Below are positions 53,875-64,000 of a DNA stretch of 64,000 bases, one piece after another; position 1 is the first letter of the stretch; every line of letters begins with the position of its first letter. Where the stretch lies: NCBI GenBank assembly GCA_024509875.1, contig JAMPIV010013758.1, positions 62,001 through 126,000 on the forward strand, given 5' to 3'. The position numbers and the translations under genes were made by a program. Under the pieces are notes generated by a model. That model was given only the letters and a program-made list of their open reading frames with translations. It was not told the DNA's origin and searched no databases. The DNA is from Oreohelix idahoensis. Lineage: Eukaryota; Mollusca; Gastropoda; Stylommatophora; Oreohelicidae.

Positions 53875-54560
53875 AGAAACAGTCATTGGCCATAAGGATG
53901 TCCTGAAAAAACCTTATATTTAAATGCATTCGGTTCAAGTCAACAAACTATGTCTGAAATAAGAAGCCGTGATATTTAAAATTTGTGTCTTTCTCCCAAC
54001 CTTGCAGTTTGATCAGCTCTATGCATCAGAAAAGTTGCTTCCCCTGGGTGTGGTTTCTTTCAAATTTGTCTCACTCATTGTGCATGAATTTTGAAATATT
54101 TCTTTCAACTTAGTAGGTTTTTGTTCTGAAGAATGTATCTTAGAGTAGGAATGTTTAATAGTCTGTTTTAGCATATCCTACATGTCTTGTACTCATTTTC
54201 TCATTCAGTGAAATTCAGCGAACCTGACAAGGGCATAAATGTTTCAAGGGGATGCAACATTTTTGTTTCAGTATTTCCATACAGAATGATGACATTGTTG
54301 GTCTGGTTTCATCATCCATGTTGTGAGACATTTTTCTGATATAGGGTGTCATTGGCTGTAAATGATTTATGGGATTTTGGCAATTCTAGGCCAGTTAACA
54401 TTGTCATAAATGTTTGTCACTCCTAGGGTTGCAATCCTTTTTTAAACTGCAGTGAAAGTGAAAATAGCACAGCCAACTGCTTAGATTTGTTTCAGGTACT
54501 GTAGTGCATTATGTTAACACTACTGTGGGACATAATTTTTCTAAATATGTATGAGTAGTT
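53875..54560 (+). other. Possible 3' UTR or unique intron flank
   Basis: Repeat-free T-rich sequence between decayed RTE-1 and a MITE. I see no clear AATAAA signal, so assignment as 3' UTR rests on the upstream candidate exon only. Confidence 0.3.
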
Positions 54561-54566
54561 CATACA

Positions 54567-54713
54567 TTAACTCTTACTATCCGGCAAGCCCCGTGAAGTG
54601 GCGCGGAGCTAGTACCAATTTTACGGCTCGCCAGTTCAACTGGCGCGCGACGGTAACAATAGCTAAACTAGCGCGTAAAAACGCGGTTTTAGCTCACGTA
54701 TAGTAAGAGTTAA
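54567..54713. mobile_element. TTAA-flanked MITE
   Basis: A 147-bp element with perfect 14-bp terminal inverted repeats TTAACTCTTACTAT (54567-54580, 54700-54713) including TTAA at each edge, and a GC-rich core (GGCGCGGAGCTAG, GCCAGTTCAACTGGCGCGCG) unlike the AT-rich surroundings. Ends share TTAACTCTTA with 21712 and with the likely piggyBac end at 33205. Confidence 0.75.
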
Positions 54714-54792
54714 AGTTAGTATACCATGGTACCTGTCTGTATAATGGGCAGACAATACAAAGAATTTTTCTACAATTTTTAGTAACTTGTAT

Positions 54793-54822
54793 GCCCCCCC
54801 CCCCCCCCCCCCCCCCCCCCCA
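54793..54822 (+). repeat. Poly-C run
   Basis: A near-pure homopolymer of about 30 C. Length is probably unreliable in assembly. Confidence 0.8.
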
Positions 54823-55734
54823 AGTTTAATCTTGTTTTCAAGACAACTCTGTTTTCTTCAGCTTAAGATTTGCTACCACAGTTTGTTAGGTTCTGTTTAT
54901 TTTTCAGCACATCGATTTAATATCATGTTTAGTTCATACTTATACACATTTCTTGTCTGTGATGAAATCTGTTACATAAATTATGCTAGTGGTGACAGTA
55001 AAAAAAAAAAAAAATGTTACCCCTGCAGTTATGGAACTTTGTTTGTTTAGCTGACACCAACCTTTACATGCATGCTCAAAATGAAAGGTGGAGCCTTCTT
55101 CATGTAGTCAATGATGGATGCTGGTTAGGAGTTATGGCGGCAACAAAACCTTCTTACATTGAATATAATTTATTTATCCTCGCTATGCTAATGTGGCTAT
55201 GAATGCTTGCTCATGTGAAATTCAAGCAGCGAGGTGGACATTAAAATGCAGTTTAAAAAAGAAAATTGTGTTCACCGTTTCATTTTGTATGTGAGATCTG
55301 TGACTTTATTTTCACCGTTTCAGTTTGTCAATATGTGAGATTGTGACTCTTTCAGTTTGTATGTATGAGAGATCTGTGACTGTTATTATGGACAGTTTTC
55401 ACAGTGTCTATATGTGAGATCTGACTGTTTATATGGAAAGTTGTCACCGTTTCAGTTTGCCTATATGGACAGTTTTCACTGTTTCAGTTCGTTTAAAGTT
55501 ATCTTCTACGAACAACTAGCAGATGGCAAAAACAGTTGGGCAACCGCAGCTGAGGTTCAACGATGTGTGCAAGAGGGGCATGAGGACACTGGAGAAATCT
55601 AGCAACATGGGAGGATGAAGCTGCTGCTGGATCACCTTATATTGGGCAAAAAGGAGGTCTCGCGGCAAGCAGAAGAGAGGAGAAAACAGCTGAGGGCTGT
55701 CACCTCAGGGGTAGGTAAGAAAAAAGGTAACGGA

Positions 55735-56000
55735 TTCAGTTACACGCCTATTGAGGCATTTTGGGAATGCGGTGTTAGGCCCGTGTTTTCTTGATCATCG
55801 GCACACTAGGGGTGATGTGGTTAGCATCACGCCGGCCGCCTTAACCTTTCCAGAGTTGTTCTGGTACCAAATTTATGAGGCTGGGTTGACCCCGGAGCCG
55901 TTTGCGATCCAAAAAAAAATCCCAGCTCAACTGGGGATCAAACCATGGACTACCGAGCTAGGAAGCCAGTGCACTAATCACTGCGCTACCTCAGGGATGC
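55735..56000 (-). mobile_element. tRNA-derived SINE-P, copy 2
   Basis: Shares GCACACTAGGGGTGATGTGG, ATCACGCCGGCCGCC, TGACCCCGGAGCCGTTTG and, on the minus strand, the A box GAGGTAGCGCAGTGATTAGT and B box ATGGTTTGATCCCC with 34144-34418. Ends approximate. Confidence 0.8.
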
Positions 56001-56362
56001 AATTCCCATATTCAGTTATGACTGAAGGGGAAATTTATATGAGATCTGTGACTTTATATTGACAGTTTTCAGTTTGTCTATGAAATCTGTTTATATAGAA
56101 AGTTTTCAGTTTCAATTTGTCTATATGTGAGATCTGACTGCTTATATGGACAGTTTCCACTGTTTTAGTTGTCTACATGAGATCTGTGACTGTTTATATG
56201 GACAGTTTTCACTGTTTCTTGTCTATATGTGACTTTATATAGAAAGTTTTCACTGTTTTTTCTATAAGTGAGATCTGTGACTGTTTATATGGACAGTTTT
56301 CACTGTTTCTTGTCTATATGTGACTTTATATGGAAAGTTTTCACTGTTTCAGTTTGTATATA

Positions 56363-57648
56363 AGAATAGGAAAGCTCCTGGTCACAACAATTTAAATGCC
56401 GAGTTATTCAAGGCAGATCCTGAACTAGCAGCAGAACTTTTAGAACCACTATTTGCACAAGTCTGGAAAACAGAGACAACACCAACAGTGGCATACAGGA
56501 ATAATTGTCAAATTGCCCAAGAAGAGTGACCTTGCAGATTGCAACAACTGGAAAGGAATTACTCTCCTCACAGTTCCAAGTAAAATACTAGGCAGGATAA
56601 TTATCCAGAGAATTTCAAAAGCAGTAGACCACAACCTGAGGAAAGAACAAGCAGGATTCAGAAAGAACAGATGTGCAGATCATATATTCACCCTCAGGAA
56701 CATTATTAAGCAGTGCTCAGAATGGCTATACATTAACTTTGTTGATTCTGAAATGGCTTTTGACAGCATACACAGGGACAGCCTATGGAAAATACTGAGG
56801 GTTTATGGAATTCCCAGCTGCATTGTTTCCATCATAAAAAGCCTCTATGCTAACTTTACATGCAGTGTTGAGTTCAGCAAACTTTCGAGGTGAAGACAGG
56901 AGCACAACAGGGATGCCCCTTATCAACAACTTTATTTTTGACAGTCATAGACTGAGTGATGCACCAGACAACAGAGGGCAGTCCAAGAGGAATTAGATGG
57001 ACATTTTCTACACTGGATAAGTATAACCAGCAGGTGGATCTGTCTAAAGAAGACAGAGGACACTCAATGTGGGCAGTCCTGAGCCCATAACAATAAGGAA
57101 CTAGAAGCTGGAAAAGATGGACACATTTACATACCTAGGATGCATAGTGATCTGGTGGAAGAACAAGCAAAGACATCAAAAACAGAATGAATAAAGTGAG
57201 AACAGCCTTTGCTAGTCTCAACAACATCTGGAAGTCTTCTCAGTACAGCACAAACACCAAATTAAGATTATATGAGAGCTGCCTAAGGAAAATTCTCTGA
57301 ATCTTTTGGCTGAATACTATCAGTAACCAAGAACTGCTTACTCGGAGTAAGCAAGAGGACACGCACACCATCACAGCTGGCGTTGGGTTGGCCACGTCCT
57401 CAGAACTGACCCCGATGCCATCACAAGAACAGCTATGCTTTGGATCCGCAAAGGAAAGCGAAAGAGAGGCCAACCAAAAACAGCTTGGTGGACAACTGTG
57501 GAGGCCGAGATGCAAGGAATGAACCAGAGCTGGGAGACTGTATGAAGGATGGTCGCCGACTGAACAAAGCAGTTTGTTGCTGCTCTACATGACGCCACCA
57601 GTCGTGATGGCCACTGACTGCTTTGACATCACGGCTAAGGATCAAAGA
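56363..57648 (+). mobile_element. RTE-2 LINE, 5'-truncated copy
   Basis: A 12-bp duplication AGTTTGTATATA (56351-56362 and 57649-57660) marks insertion into the minisatellite. Coding runs from RKAPGHNNLNAELFK through IIVKLPKKSDLADCNNWKGI, KEQAGFRKNRCADHI, NFVDSEMAFDSIHRDSLWKI (RT), a decayed centre, then RTE-2 C-terminal words and CCACTGACTGCTTTGACATC. The fully open stretch is 56453-56893. The catalytic DxxxAFDS Asp is present, but the YADD region is lost or shifted. Confidence 0.85.
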
Positions 57649-57689
57649 AGTTTGTATATATGCAAGATATGTGACTTTATATGGAAAGA

Positions 57690-58460
57690 ATTTGTTGCAT
57701 GATAGGAAACGCTACACAAAATGTTACATCAGCAGGCAATCTGATTATCATAAGTAGCCCTTTTAACTCCCCAACTGAAATGGTGTTGTACATAAAAATG
57801 CTAATAGCAAACAGAAACTCCAACATTCATTCTTTATTACACAAACTGGACAAATTCGTTCAATTTAAAGATCATTCTATTTATCGTAAAGTCAATTTAA
57901 CAAAAAAAAAATGAACAGTTTGTTGCAGACAATAACTGATGACAAAGCGTGAAAATTCTTTTCTTGTTCAAGTGCATGCTTATCACAATCACTTTTATTT
58001 TCAGAAGTATAGTGAAGCAATAATGCTAGTACAAAATCTATTGCTGTTTGCATTCAGTAGGCTTGTCTTGGGTCTGAAATGAGAAAACAGAAAAATCTTG
58101 TATTGGAAGTAGCTTAATGGATACACCTTACTTAAAAGAAAGCAAGTTTTTTTGTTGTTGAAAACTCTGAATTACCTTGAGATAATTAGTAAAAACTATG
58201 TCAATTTTTTAACTTGCATCAAAGGTCAAAATGCTTCAACACTTTCATAGTAAATCAACCATTTTACAAGTTACATTTGTATATTTTACAAAACAACAAA
58301 TGTCAAGTGTAACAGGTGAACATTAAGTTAAACATTCATTGTGTGCTTTATATAGCGTGATAAAATTTACATTTTTACAAACTCACTGTATTAACCCAAA
58401 AAAAATATTCCACAGCACCAGCACTGAGTGTATCAAAAAATCCTATATGTAAAACATAAA
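57690..58460. other. No recognised feature
   Basis: AT-rich unique-looking DNA; a 77-codon frame at 57681-57914 starts in the minisatellite and has no motif. Confidence 0.4.
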
Positions 58461-58462
58461 AT

Positions 58463-58710
58463 GTTAAGTTAGTTGCTTATCCTTTACAGGACGTGGCAAT
58501 CAACCCCAGCTTTTATTGGCTGTTTGTGATTTTTCTAGGCAATTTTTTTTCATTCAGTAGTTTGCCATTGCTTTCTAAACGGTACGGCGCTTATACCATT
58601 GTTAAAAATCCACACAAAGCGATCTGCTACCAAACCGCCTGCAGCAGGTTTCGAACCTGGTATATCTGGATTATGAAACTGCGTTCATATCCATTAGGCC
58701 ACAGACGTTG
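58463..58710 (-). mobile_element. tRNA-derived SINE (SINE-R), copy 2
   Basis: 248 bp with a 9-bp duplication ACATAAAAT (58454-58462 and 58711-58719). On the minus strand it starts with GTCTGTGGCCTAATGGATAT and has the intact B box GGTTCGAAACC, better preserved than copy 1 at 3866-4113. Confidence 0.85.
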
Positions 58711-58719
58711 ACATAAAAT

Positions 58720-59600
58720 AGATATCGTAAATTTGTCAGGCAAAATACTGTGGTATTACACAGTAATTTATTTTTGGTTTCCTTGAGGTTTTTGTCCCTT
58801 TTGGTAGTGTGACACACTGCTTTTAACCTGAACTGAAACCCACTGGTTATATCAGAGCACAACTACCATTCAAAAATTAGCGAACTCTAGTAGGACAGTA
58901 AATATTAAGCCCAAAAAAAGGACTACTAGTGTCTTATCAGCCAGCATGATGAAACCCTGAAAAGGACTGCTAGCCTTTGCAGCACTGATAAATACTTAGC
59001 CCAGAAAAGCGTGATGAAAACCTGATAAGAGCTAGTCCTGAAAAGGATTGCTAGCTCTGCCGACACTGTGTACAATTGATATATCATTGTACCAGTCTAA
59101 TGCGTTTACCATCACAATAAATACCAAGTTTTTTTTTTTGTGTGTGTGGTTGCCCTAACTGATCCTTCATCTGAAAAAGGTATTAAAAAAAAAAAAAACT
59201 CAGGACCTGCACCTGAAGTCATTAGACACATTTTAGTTAGGCTGATGTTTGCATCCTGAGCCACAGCAGAGACCTTGAGTTTTTTTGCACAACAAAAGTC
59301 TGAAGAGATTAAAACCAGTAAAAACAAATATGCCAGAAATGAAAAATCTTGAAACAGTAAAGAGTTACTCTGCAAGTACAATTGTGACTATTGAAAACTC
59401 TACCGGAAATCAAGGGCATTAAAATGGAAAGCAAATGTTCCAATAATAACAATGACAACTTTTTAAAAGGATTAAACTCCAAAGAAGCACAGAGGAGAAG
59501 ATGGGCAAACCTTTGAGGCAGGACTTCAAAAGTAGAGACATGTACTTTCCAAGATAGTGAGACTACACATCACAACACATACATGAATAATTTTTTTTAC
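58720..59600. other. No recognised gene
   Basis: Contains a locally repeated CCTGAAAAGGACTGCTAGC / GTCCTGAAAAGGATTGCTAG motif at 58955-59060 (two or three diverged units) and nothing else I recognise. Confidence 0.4.
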
Positions 59601-59604
59601 ATAG

Positions 59605-59775
59605 ACAGGGGTGTCAGCCCTATGCTAAAACCCCCAACCTGGAGGACCAGCTTTTGTCTGACCCCTACCCACACAGACCAGTTCAGCTTGGTTGAACCTA
59701 CCAGGAGTAAAACTCCCACTGGCATAGCTCTGGGGATTGTCAGGGTACGCAAGCTGCCATACCGCTACAAGGTAT
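59605..59775 (-). mobile_element. I-A 5'-end relative
   Basis: CCAGGAGTAAAACTCCCACT, then GGCATAGCTCTGGGGATTGT and GCTACAAGGTA match the outermost leader of I-A copy 1 (about 1970-2081). Diverged, no coding sequence. Confidence 0.65.
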
Positions 59776-59914
59776 AGGTACCATTGATGGCAGCTTGAAT
59801 TCAGTGGAAATTAAATATTAAGTACAAAAGTTAGTCATTAACATAAAAAATTGTTACATCAATTAGAAATCAAAAGATGGTTTTGTCATTTATTCATTTT
59901 CACTCATTGAAATT

Positions 59915-60015
59915 TCCTCTCTTTGCTCTTTATGGAGCATAAAGCCACTACCGCAGGTTTGCAACATGCCTGTACCAAAGTATTCATGTGCTCCTGTAGC
60001 AATGTTTCTTATGTC
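59915..60015 (-). mobile_element. I-B 3' UTR fragment
   Basis: CTCTTTATGGAGCATAAAGC, CATGCCTGTACCAAAG and CTCCTGTAGCAATG match I-B 3' UTR words in order; short. Confidence 0.5.
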
Positions 60016-60019
60016 ACAA

Positions 60020-60085
60020 ACAGGAAACAAAAGATAAATACAGAGAAACAAAAGATAAATATAGAAAAACAAAAGATAAATATAG
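60020..60085 (+). repeat. 21-bp tandem repeat, three units
   Basis: Three units of ACAAAAGATAAATAyAGArA (y = C/T, r = G/A) with period 21-22. Confidence 0.75.
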
Positions 60086-60089
60086 CAAG

Positions 60090-61110
60090 GCTATGACAGA
60101 ACACAGTAAATACATGGATACAAATTACAAAAAAATGTATTAAACAAGAGAGACTATCAATGCAAAAGAACTAACTGCAAGAACAATAAAACGCACAAAA
60201 GGTATAGCCTGATGTCAAAGTTTATCCTGCAATGAACCAATGTCACTCAGCACTGATCCCATGTTTTTAGTGTATTGCTCATTTACAAGAGTGACTCCAG
60301 TACCATTTTTCATGTCTTGTATTTTTTATTATGAGTTTTACAGCAGTCCCTTCATTTACATATAAGCTCAAAAATAAGAGGAAAGAAAGGAAATACCATA
60401 AAGATCTGCAGACCAAATGGAAAAATTTGCCATAAAATCTTAACTCATGGTGATCCAAGAGGTTTATTTTATAAGTTTGCTTCACAAAATGCCAAATACT
60501 AACTAATGGGCCACAATAAATAGAAGCAAACTTATCAATTTGTATCAGTCAAAAATGCATTATTATTGATGAAAATCTACAAATTACACAGCTGATCTTC
60601 CCTAACCATGTCCCGACTTGCATGTTTAATATTTCTCTTAGTCAAGTCAAAAAACATGAACACTAACACCCCACAGAACAATATTAGGCCATATTTATAA
60701 TTCAGCTGAGCTCATTTCAAACACACCTTAGTCAAAACTTTTCTCTTAATACTGATATTTAGAATTATGCCGTTTACTGAGCAAATCAGGTGTGTTACAT
60801 TTTTTATTTAGACTGACAACTCTTTGGCCCTTAGGGTTTCTATTTTTTTAACTAAAAATTTGCCTTGTATTATTCAACCTAGACACAGGGTTCATCGTTA
60901 TATTAGGACACTTGCCCAAATATAAAAGACCTTGTGGTCTGGTTAAACTAATGATTAGGGCTTGTAGAACTGAAGTACATGTAATGTTAACGGTAATAAA
61001 TGTACTCTGTGATCTAAACTATCAATAACTGACAACACAATTCAAATCAGTGAAAGTGAATTAGTGCAGAACAGGTAAGTAACCAAATTTATAACACAAA
61101 CATAAAATTG
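60090..61110. other. No recognised feature
   Basis: AT-rich unique-looking sequence without long frames. Confidence 0.4.
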
Positions 61111-61117
61111 CTCTCAT

Positions 61118-61172
61118 ATATGTGTGTGTGTATATGTGTGTGTGTATGTATATATATATATATATATATATC
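61118..61172 (+). repeat. (TG)n/(TA)n microsatellite
   Basis: A TG-rich run passes into ten TA units. The following 61173-61360 resembles antisense LINE sequence but I cannot assign it. Confidence 0.8.
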
Positions 61173-61362
61173 ATCATTCCTTTCCGCTCCTCGTGGAACA
61201 TAGGGCTGAAACAGTTGCTCTCCATCGATTTCTATTCTGGGCTGTCTTTTTTAGCTGTGCCCAAGTTATTCCAATTTTCTTAGCCTCCCCACTCTTCTTT
61301 TCTCTTGTGGGTTCCAGTCAAGGGCACCTATGGCTATGCTTGATTGTTCTCTTCTGAGTGTA

Positions 61363-62187
61363 CGAGGGAAGGTCAAAAAGTAATGCCTCCTATTTTTTAT
61401 GTATGTAAATACTGCATCAGTGCGCAATTTGTAAATTTAGCAGGATTCCTCACTCTTCTGCACTGTATAGCATTACCAACCTGTTTCAGTAACAGGTGGC
61501 ACCACTGTAGCAGTTTAAAAATGGCTGCCAAAGACGTTCGGTTAAAACAACGTTATGTCATAGAATTCCTCAATGCTGAAGGCGAGACCCCAATTCGCAT
61601 CCACGAATGTTTGAAGAATGTTTATGGAGATTCAACAGTGGATGTTAGCACTGTCCGACATTGGGTACATCATTGTCACGAAGCTGAAGTAGGTCAATCC
61701 TCAATGGCTGACGCAAAGCGGACTGGCCGTCCGTCTACAGCAGTGACTCCACACAACATTCATCGAGTTGATGGCATCATTCGTGGTGACCGTCGGGTAA
61801 CACTGGATGAACTTTCTTCCATGTTGTCCATTAGTAAAGGCAGTGTCCAGAACATCATTAAAGACCTGGGTTATTCAAAAGTTTGTGCACGGTGGGTACC
61901 CAGAATGTTGACTGACAGACATAAAGAAACAAGGAAAACCATAGCCATCAACCTCCTGCACCGTTACGAAACTGAAGGAGAAGAGTTTTTATCAAATATT
62001 GTGACAGGTGATGAGACTTGGGTTCATTTTTTTTAACCAGAATCCAAGAGGCAGTCAATGGAATGGCATCACACAACATCGCCAACAAGAAAGAAGTTCA
62101 AAAGTTCACCATCTGTAGGGAAAGTTATGGCCTCCGTGTTTTGGGATGAGAAGGGTGTGATTCTTCTCGACTTCTTGGAACAGGGAA
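61363..62187 (+). mobile_element. mariner transposon, 3'-truncated
   Basis: Begins after TA (61361-61362) with a terminal repeat CGAGGGAAGGTCAAAAAGTA, clearly related to but distinct from the end of the mariner at 20201. Sequence is mariner-like up to about 62187, where it switches abruptly to antisense RTE-5; the right inverted repeat and the last third of the gene are missing. Confidence 0.85.
61521..62187 (+). pseudogene. mariner transposase, broken
   Basis: Starts MAAKDVRLKQRYVIEFLNAE, with the second DNA-binding region GRPSTAVTPHNIHRVDGII, the linker WVPRMLTDRHKE and the first catalytic Asp in VTGDETWVHF. A nonsense TAA at 62034-62036 falls where the usual Glu of HFEPESK would be; the frame then continues [20 protein letters not shown] to EKGVILLDFLEQGN and is cut. 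The second and third catalytic Asp are lost, so it is inactive. About 55-60% similar by eye to the intact transposase at 20312-21379. Confidence 0.88.
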
Positions 62188-64000
62188 ACAGGGTTCCTCC
62201 TCCTTTGTCAATGTTACTCTCCAGATATGTAAAGCTTTCTACATCTTCAATAACTTGACCATTGATCTTCATCGAGTCTATCTGCCTATTATTTATCCTC
62301 ATTTCCTTTGTTTTATTTACATTTATGTGTAGTCCCATCTTTGCTGCTTCTGTCACTAATCTATTTGTTTTCTCCTGCATATCTTGCAGTCTATGTGATA
62401 GAAGGAACAAATCATCTGCAAAGTCAAGATCCTCCAGCTGTTTGTTGAATGTCCACTGTTTTCCTTCCTTCTGTTGTTTGTCTCATAACCCAGTATATGA
62501 CCATGAGAAAAATTGTTGGTAAATGCAGACATCCCTGTCTAACCCCTCTGTGGACAATGAATGATAGTTTTCCTTTGTGCACTACTTTGAATGAGGCCTC
62601 CTGGTAGAAATCTTGGATGATTAAATGAATTTCTCTGGAATTCCATAATGTCTCAGGATTTTCCTTATCACAGTACGATCTATACTGTTGAAAGCTTTTT
62701 CAAAAGTCCAAGAAATTGATATATAAGGGGGTCTGCCATTCGTTTGATTGTTCTATGATGATTCAGAGTGTTGCTATCTGGTCTGTACATGATCTCTTGT
62801 TTAGTGGGTGGGTTCATGTGCACGAAATCCTCAGATTTCCTGTTCTTCACACTCTGTATGCTTCCTGAATTGTGCACCAATGATTACCTATACTTTCCTC
62901 TTCAAGATTTTCCAGCGCTTCAAATCTATTTGTCAATTTTAGGTTAATACCGTTTGCCTCAGTCCAACAAAACAGTCCCCTCTTATTTTTGGCTGAGCCA
63001 CAATTTTGCAGCTTGAGAAAGCTGGCTTGTACTGGATGGCCGCATGCAACTCAATGTAGTGTATGGTATATGTGCCTCCCGGGCTTCTGGTGGTATTCCA
63101 TCTGGTCCTACAGCCTTCCAACTTTTGTAGCTGTTTTATTGCCTGAGAGATCTCTTGTTTAGTGGGTGGGTTCATGTGCACTGTAGCAGCTCTTCTGCTG
63201 GTTCTATAATGGGTTGCTGTATTGGTTGGTTTCAGATTTCCTTTAAAATATTCAGCCCATCAGGCCCTTCTTCACACAAATTCCTGTATGCTTCCTGAAT
63301 TGTGCACCAATGATTACCTATACTTTCCTCTTCAAGATTTTCCAGCGCTTCAAATCTATTTCTCAATTTTTGGTTGAACTGAACTCTTGTGTCTTTGTTT
63401 ATAAGGTTCTGGGTATTAAATTTCGGGCTTGCTCTTTCTGCTCTGTCTTTGTGCGCCCTCAATTTTATCCTCAGTGATGCTAGGAGAAGGTAGTGGTCTG
63501 ACGCTACGTCAGCTCCTCTCTTTACTCTAACATCTTGTAGGCAGCGTCTCCATTTTCTTTCTATGGTGAAGTGGTCTATCTGATTTTGCATGTGCCCATC
63601 TGGGAAGATAGTCCCTCTGATGACCAGGTCATTCAAATCACAAACGTTTACAAAGAGTTCATTTTCATTTCTGTTTCCTATGCCACTCTTTGCCCTGATT
63701 AGTTCAGTTTTTGTTCTCTACTCCTACTTTTGCATTTAAATCTCCCATAACTATCTTAATGTCTCTCCTGCGTGTTTTGTCCAATGTTCCTTGCAGTTCA
63801 TCATAGAAATCTTGCTTTGTATCTGCATTGTTTGCAGGGACATAACATTGAATAATGGCGATTTTTCTTCCCTTTCCCTGCAATCTTGCCGTTATTATCC
63901 TGGGTTATATTGATTCCCATTCTATTAGTGCTTTTCTGGCTTCCTGGGACATATAGCAACCCCTCCTTTGTGTGTGTGCGGTCTTTATCCTTGTGTCCTG
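62188..64000 (-). mobile_element. RTE-like LINE (RTE-5), rearranged, runs off window
   Basis: On the minus strand, from the window edge down: endonuclease end (63232-63636: [37 protein letters not shown]), a connecting region (NPPTKQEISQAIKQLQ), RT pieces (AFNSIDRTVIRKILRHYGIP codons near 62640-62700; FLLSHRLQDMQEKTNRL at 62190-62410) and YLESNIDKGG. Stops and rearrangements interrupt it. A different family from RTE-1 and RTE-2, but with the same domain order. Confidence 0.8.
62788..63375 (-). repeat. Internal direct duplication in RTE-5
   Basis: GATCTCTTGTTTAGTGGGTG plus GGTTCATGTGCAC, and CTGTATGCTTCCTGAATTGT through TCAAATCTATTT, occur twice in direct order (62788-62945 and 63149-63375). 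The first unit lacks about 90 bp between the two blocks. Confidence 0.8.

Larger units (their letters stand above)
55255..57690 (+). repeat. Minisatellite (GTTTTCACTGTTTCAG type), interrupted
   Basis: Irregular units of about 50-60 bp built from TGTGAGATCTGTGACTGT, TTATATGGACAG and TTTTCACTGTTTCAGTTTGT occupy about 55255-55500, 56030-56362 and 57649-57690. Gaps are filled by an unrecognised segment (55500-55730), a SINE and an RTE-2 copy. Confidence 0.8.

Noticed and set aside
54793..54822. Poly-C run as a functional element
   Set aside because: Simple homopolymer, likely variable or an assembly effect.

Overview
The window looks like intronic DNA of an invertebrate animal nuclear genome. 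Coding exons are short (45-261 bp), have canonical GT/AG borders and are separated by kilobase-scale introns. Everything between them is a dense, nested community of transposable elements: RTE-like and I-like LINEs, tRNA-derived SINEs, mariner, piggyBac-, Mutator- and Tigger/pogo-like DNA elements. I cannot name the species. The host protein is clearly diverged from the vertebrate orthologue, and the LINE/Mutator repertoire would fit a mollusc, another lophotrochozoan or a chelicerate.

The one host gene I can recognise is on the + strand: the 3' half of CNOT4 (NOT4, the RING E3 ubiquitin ligase associated with the CCR4-NOT complex). Eleven exons between 5034 and 45919 join with fully consistent reading phase and give about 600 codons of the low-complexity C-terminal half. 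A short twelfth exon at 53864 would fit in frame as an alternative end. Landmarks are a KHQEYEQ segment, [50 protein letters not shown] and WNDPAIV. The RING, RRM and zinc-finger exons must lie upstream of the window. One intron (34036-36104) uses a GC donor.

Region by region. 1-2081: 5' part of an I-like LINE (family I-A, minus strand). 2089-4745: an intron-bearing Mutator-like transposase relic with a duplicated 3' end that carries a SINE. 5-14 kb: first CNOT4 exons, with a complete but decayed RTE-1 LINE (9408-12598). 13.9-18 kb: I-like family I-B remnants. 18.4-20.1 kb: a 26-bp minisatellite invaded by other elements. 20201-21540: a mariner with perfect 42-bp inverted repeats and an open transposase. 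21.7-24.4 kb: a TTAA-ended element and a tandem duplication carrying a SINE. 24449-27898: a much better preserved RTE-1 copy with a SINE nested in its leader. 28-33 kb: SINEs, an unrecognised AT-rich stretch and a piggyBac relic. 33.8-45.9 kb: seven CNOT4 exons among LINE/SINE debris. 46915-51593: a nearly intact I-A element whose 1210-codon ORF carries endonuclease, reverse transcriptase and RNase H. 52112-52467: a Tigger-like deletion derivative. 53.8-54.6 kb: possible last exon and 3' UTR. 55.2-57.7 kb: a second minisatellite invaded by RTE-2. 61363-62187: a broken mariner fused to an antisense RTE-like LINE (RTE-5) that runs off the window.

The elements do not form a pathway with the host gene; they are layered insertions in its introns. 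Exact target-site duplications let several layers be ordered in time. Family labels (I-A, I-B, RTE-1 to RTE-5, SINE-R/G/P/S, Rep-K) are local names given here, not database names. I see no previously undescribed gene system. The best leads are the Tigger-like element, the LINE-tailed SINE, the intact mariner and the recently active I-A family.
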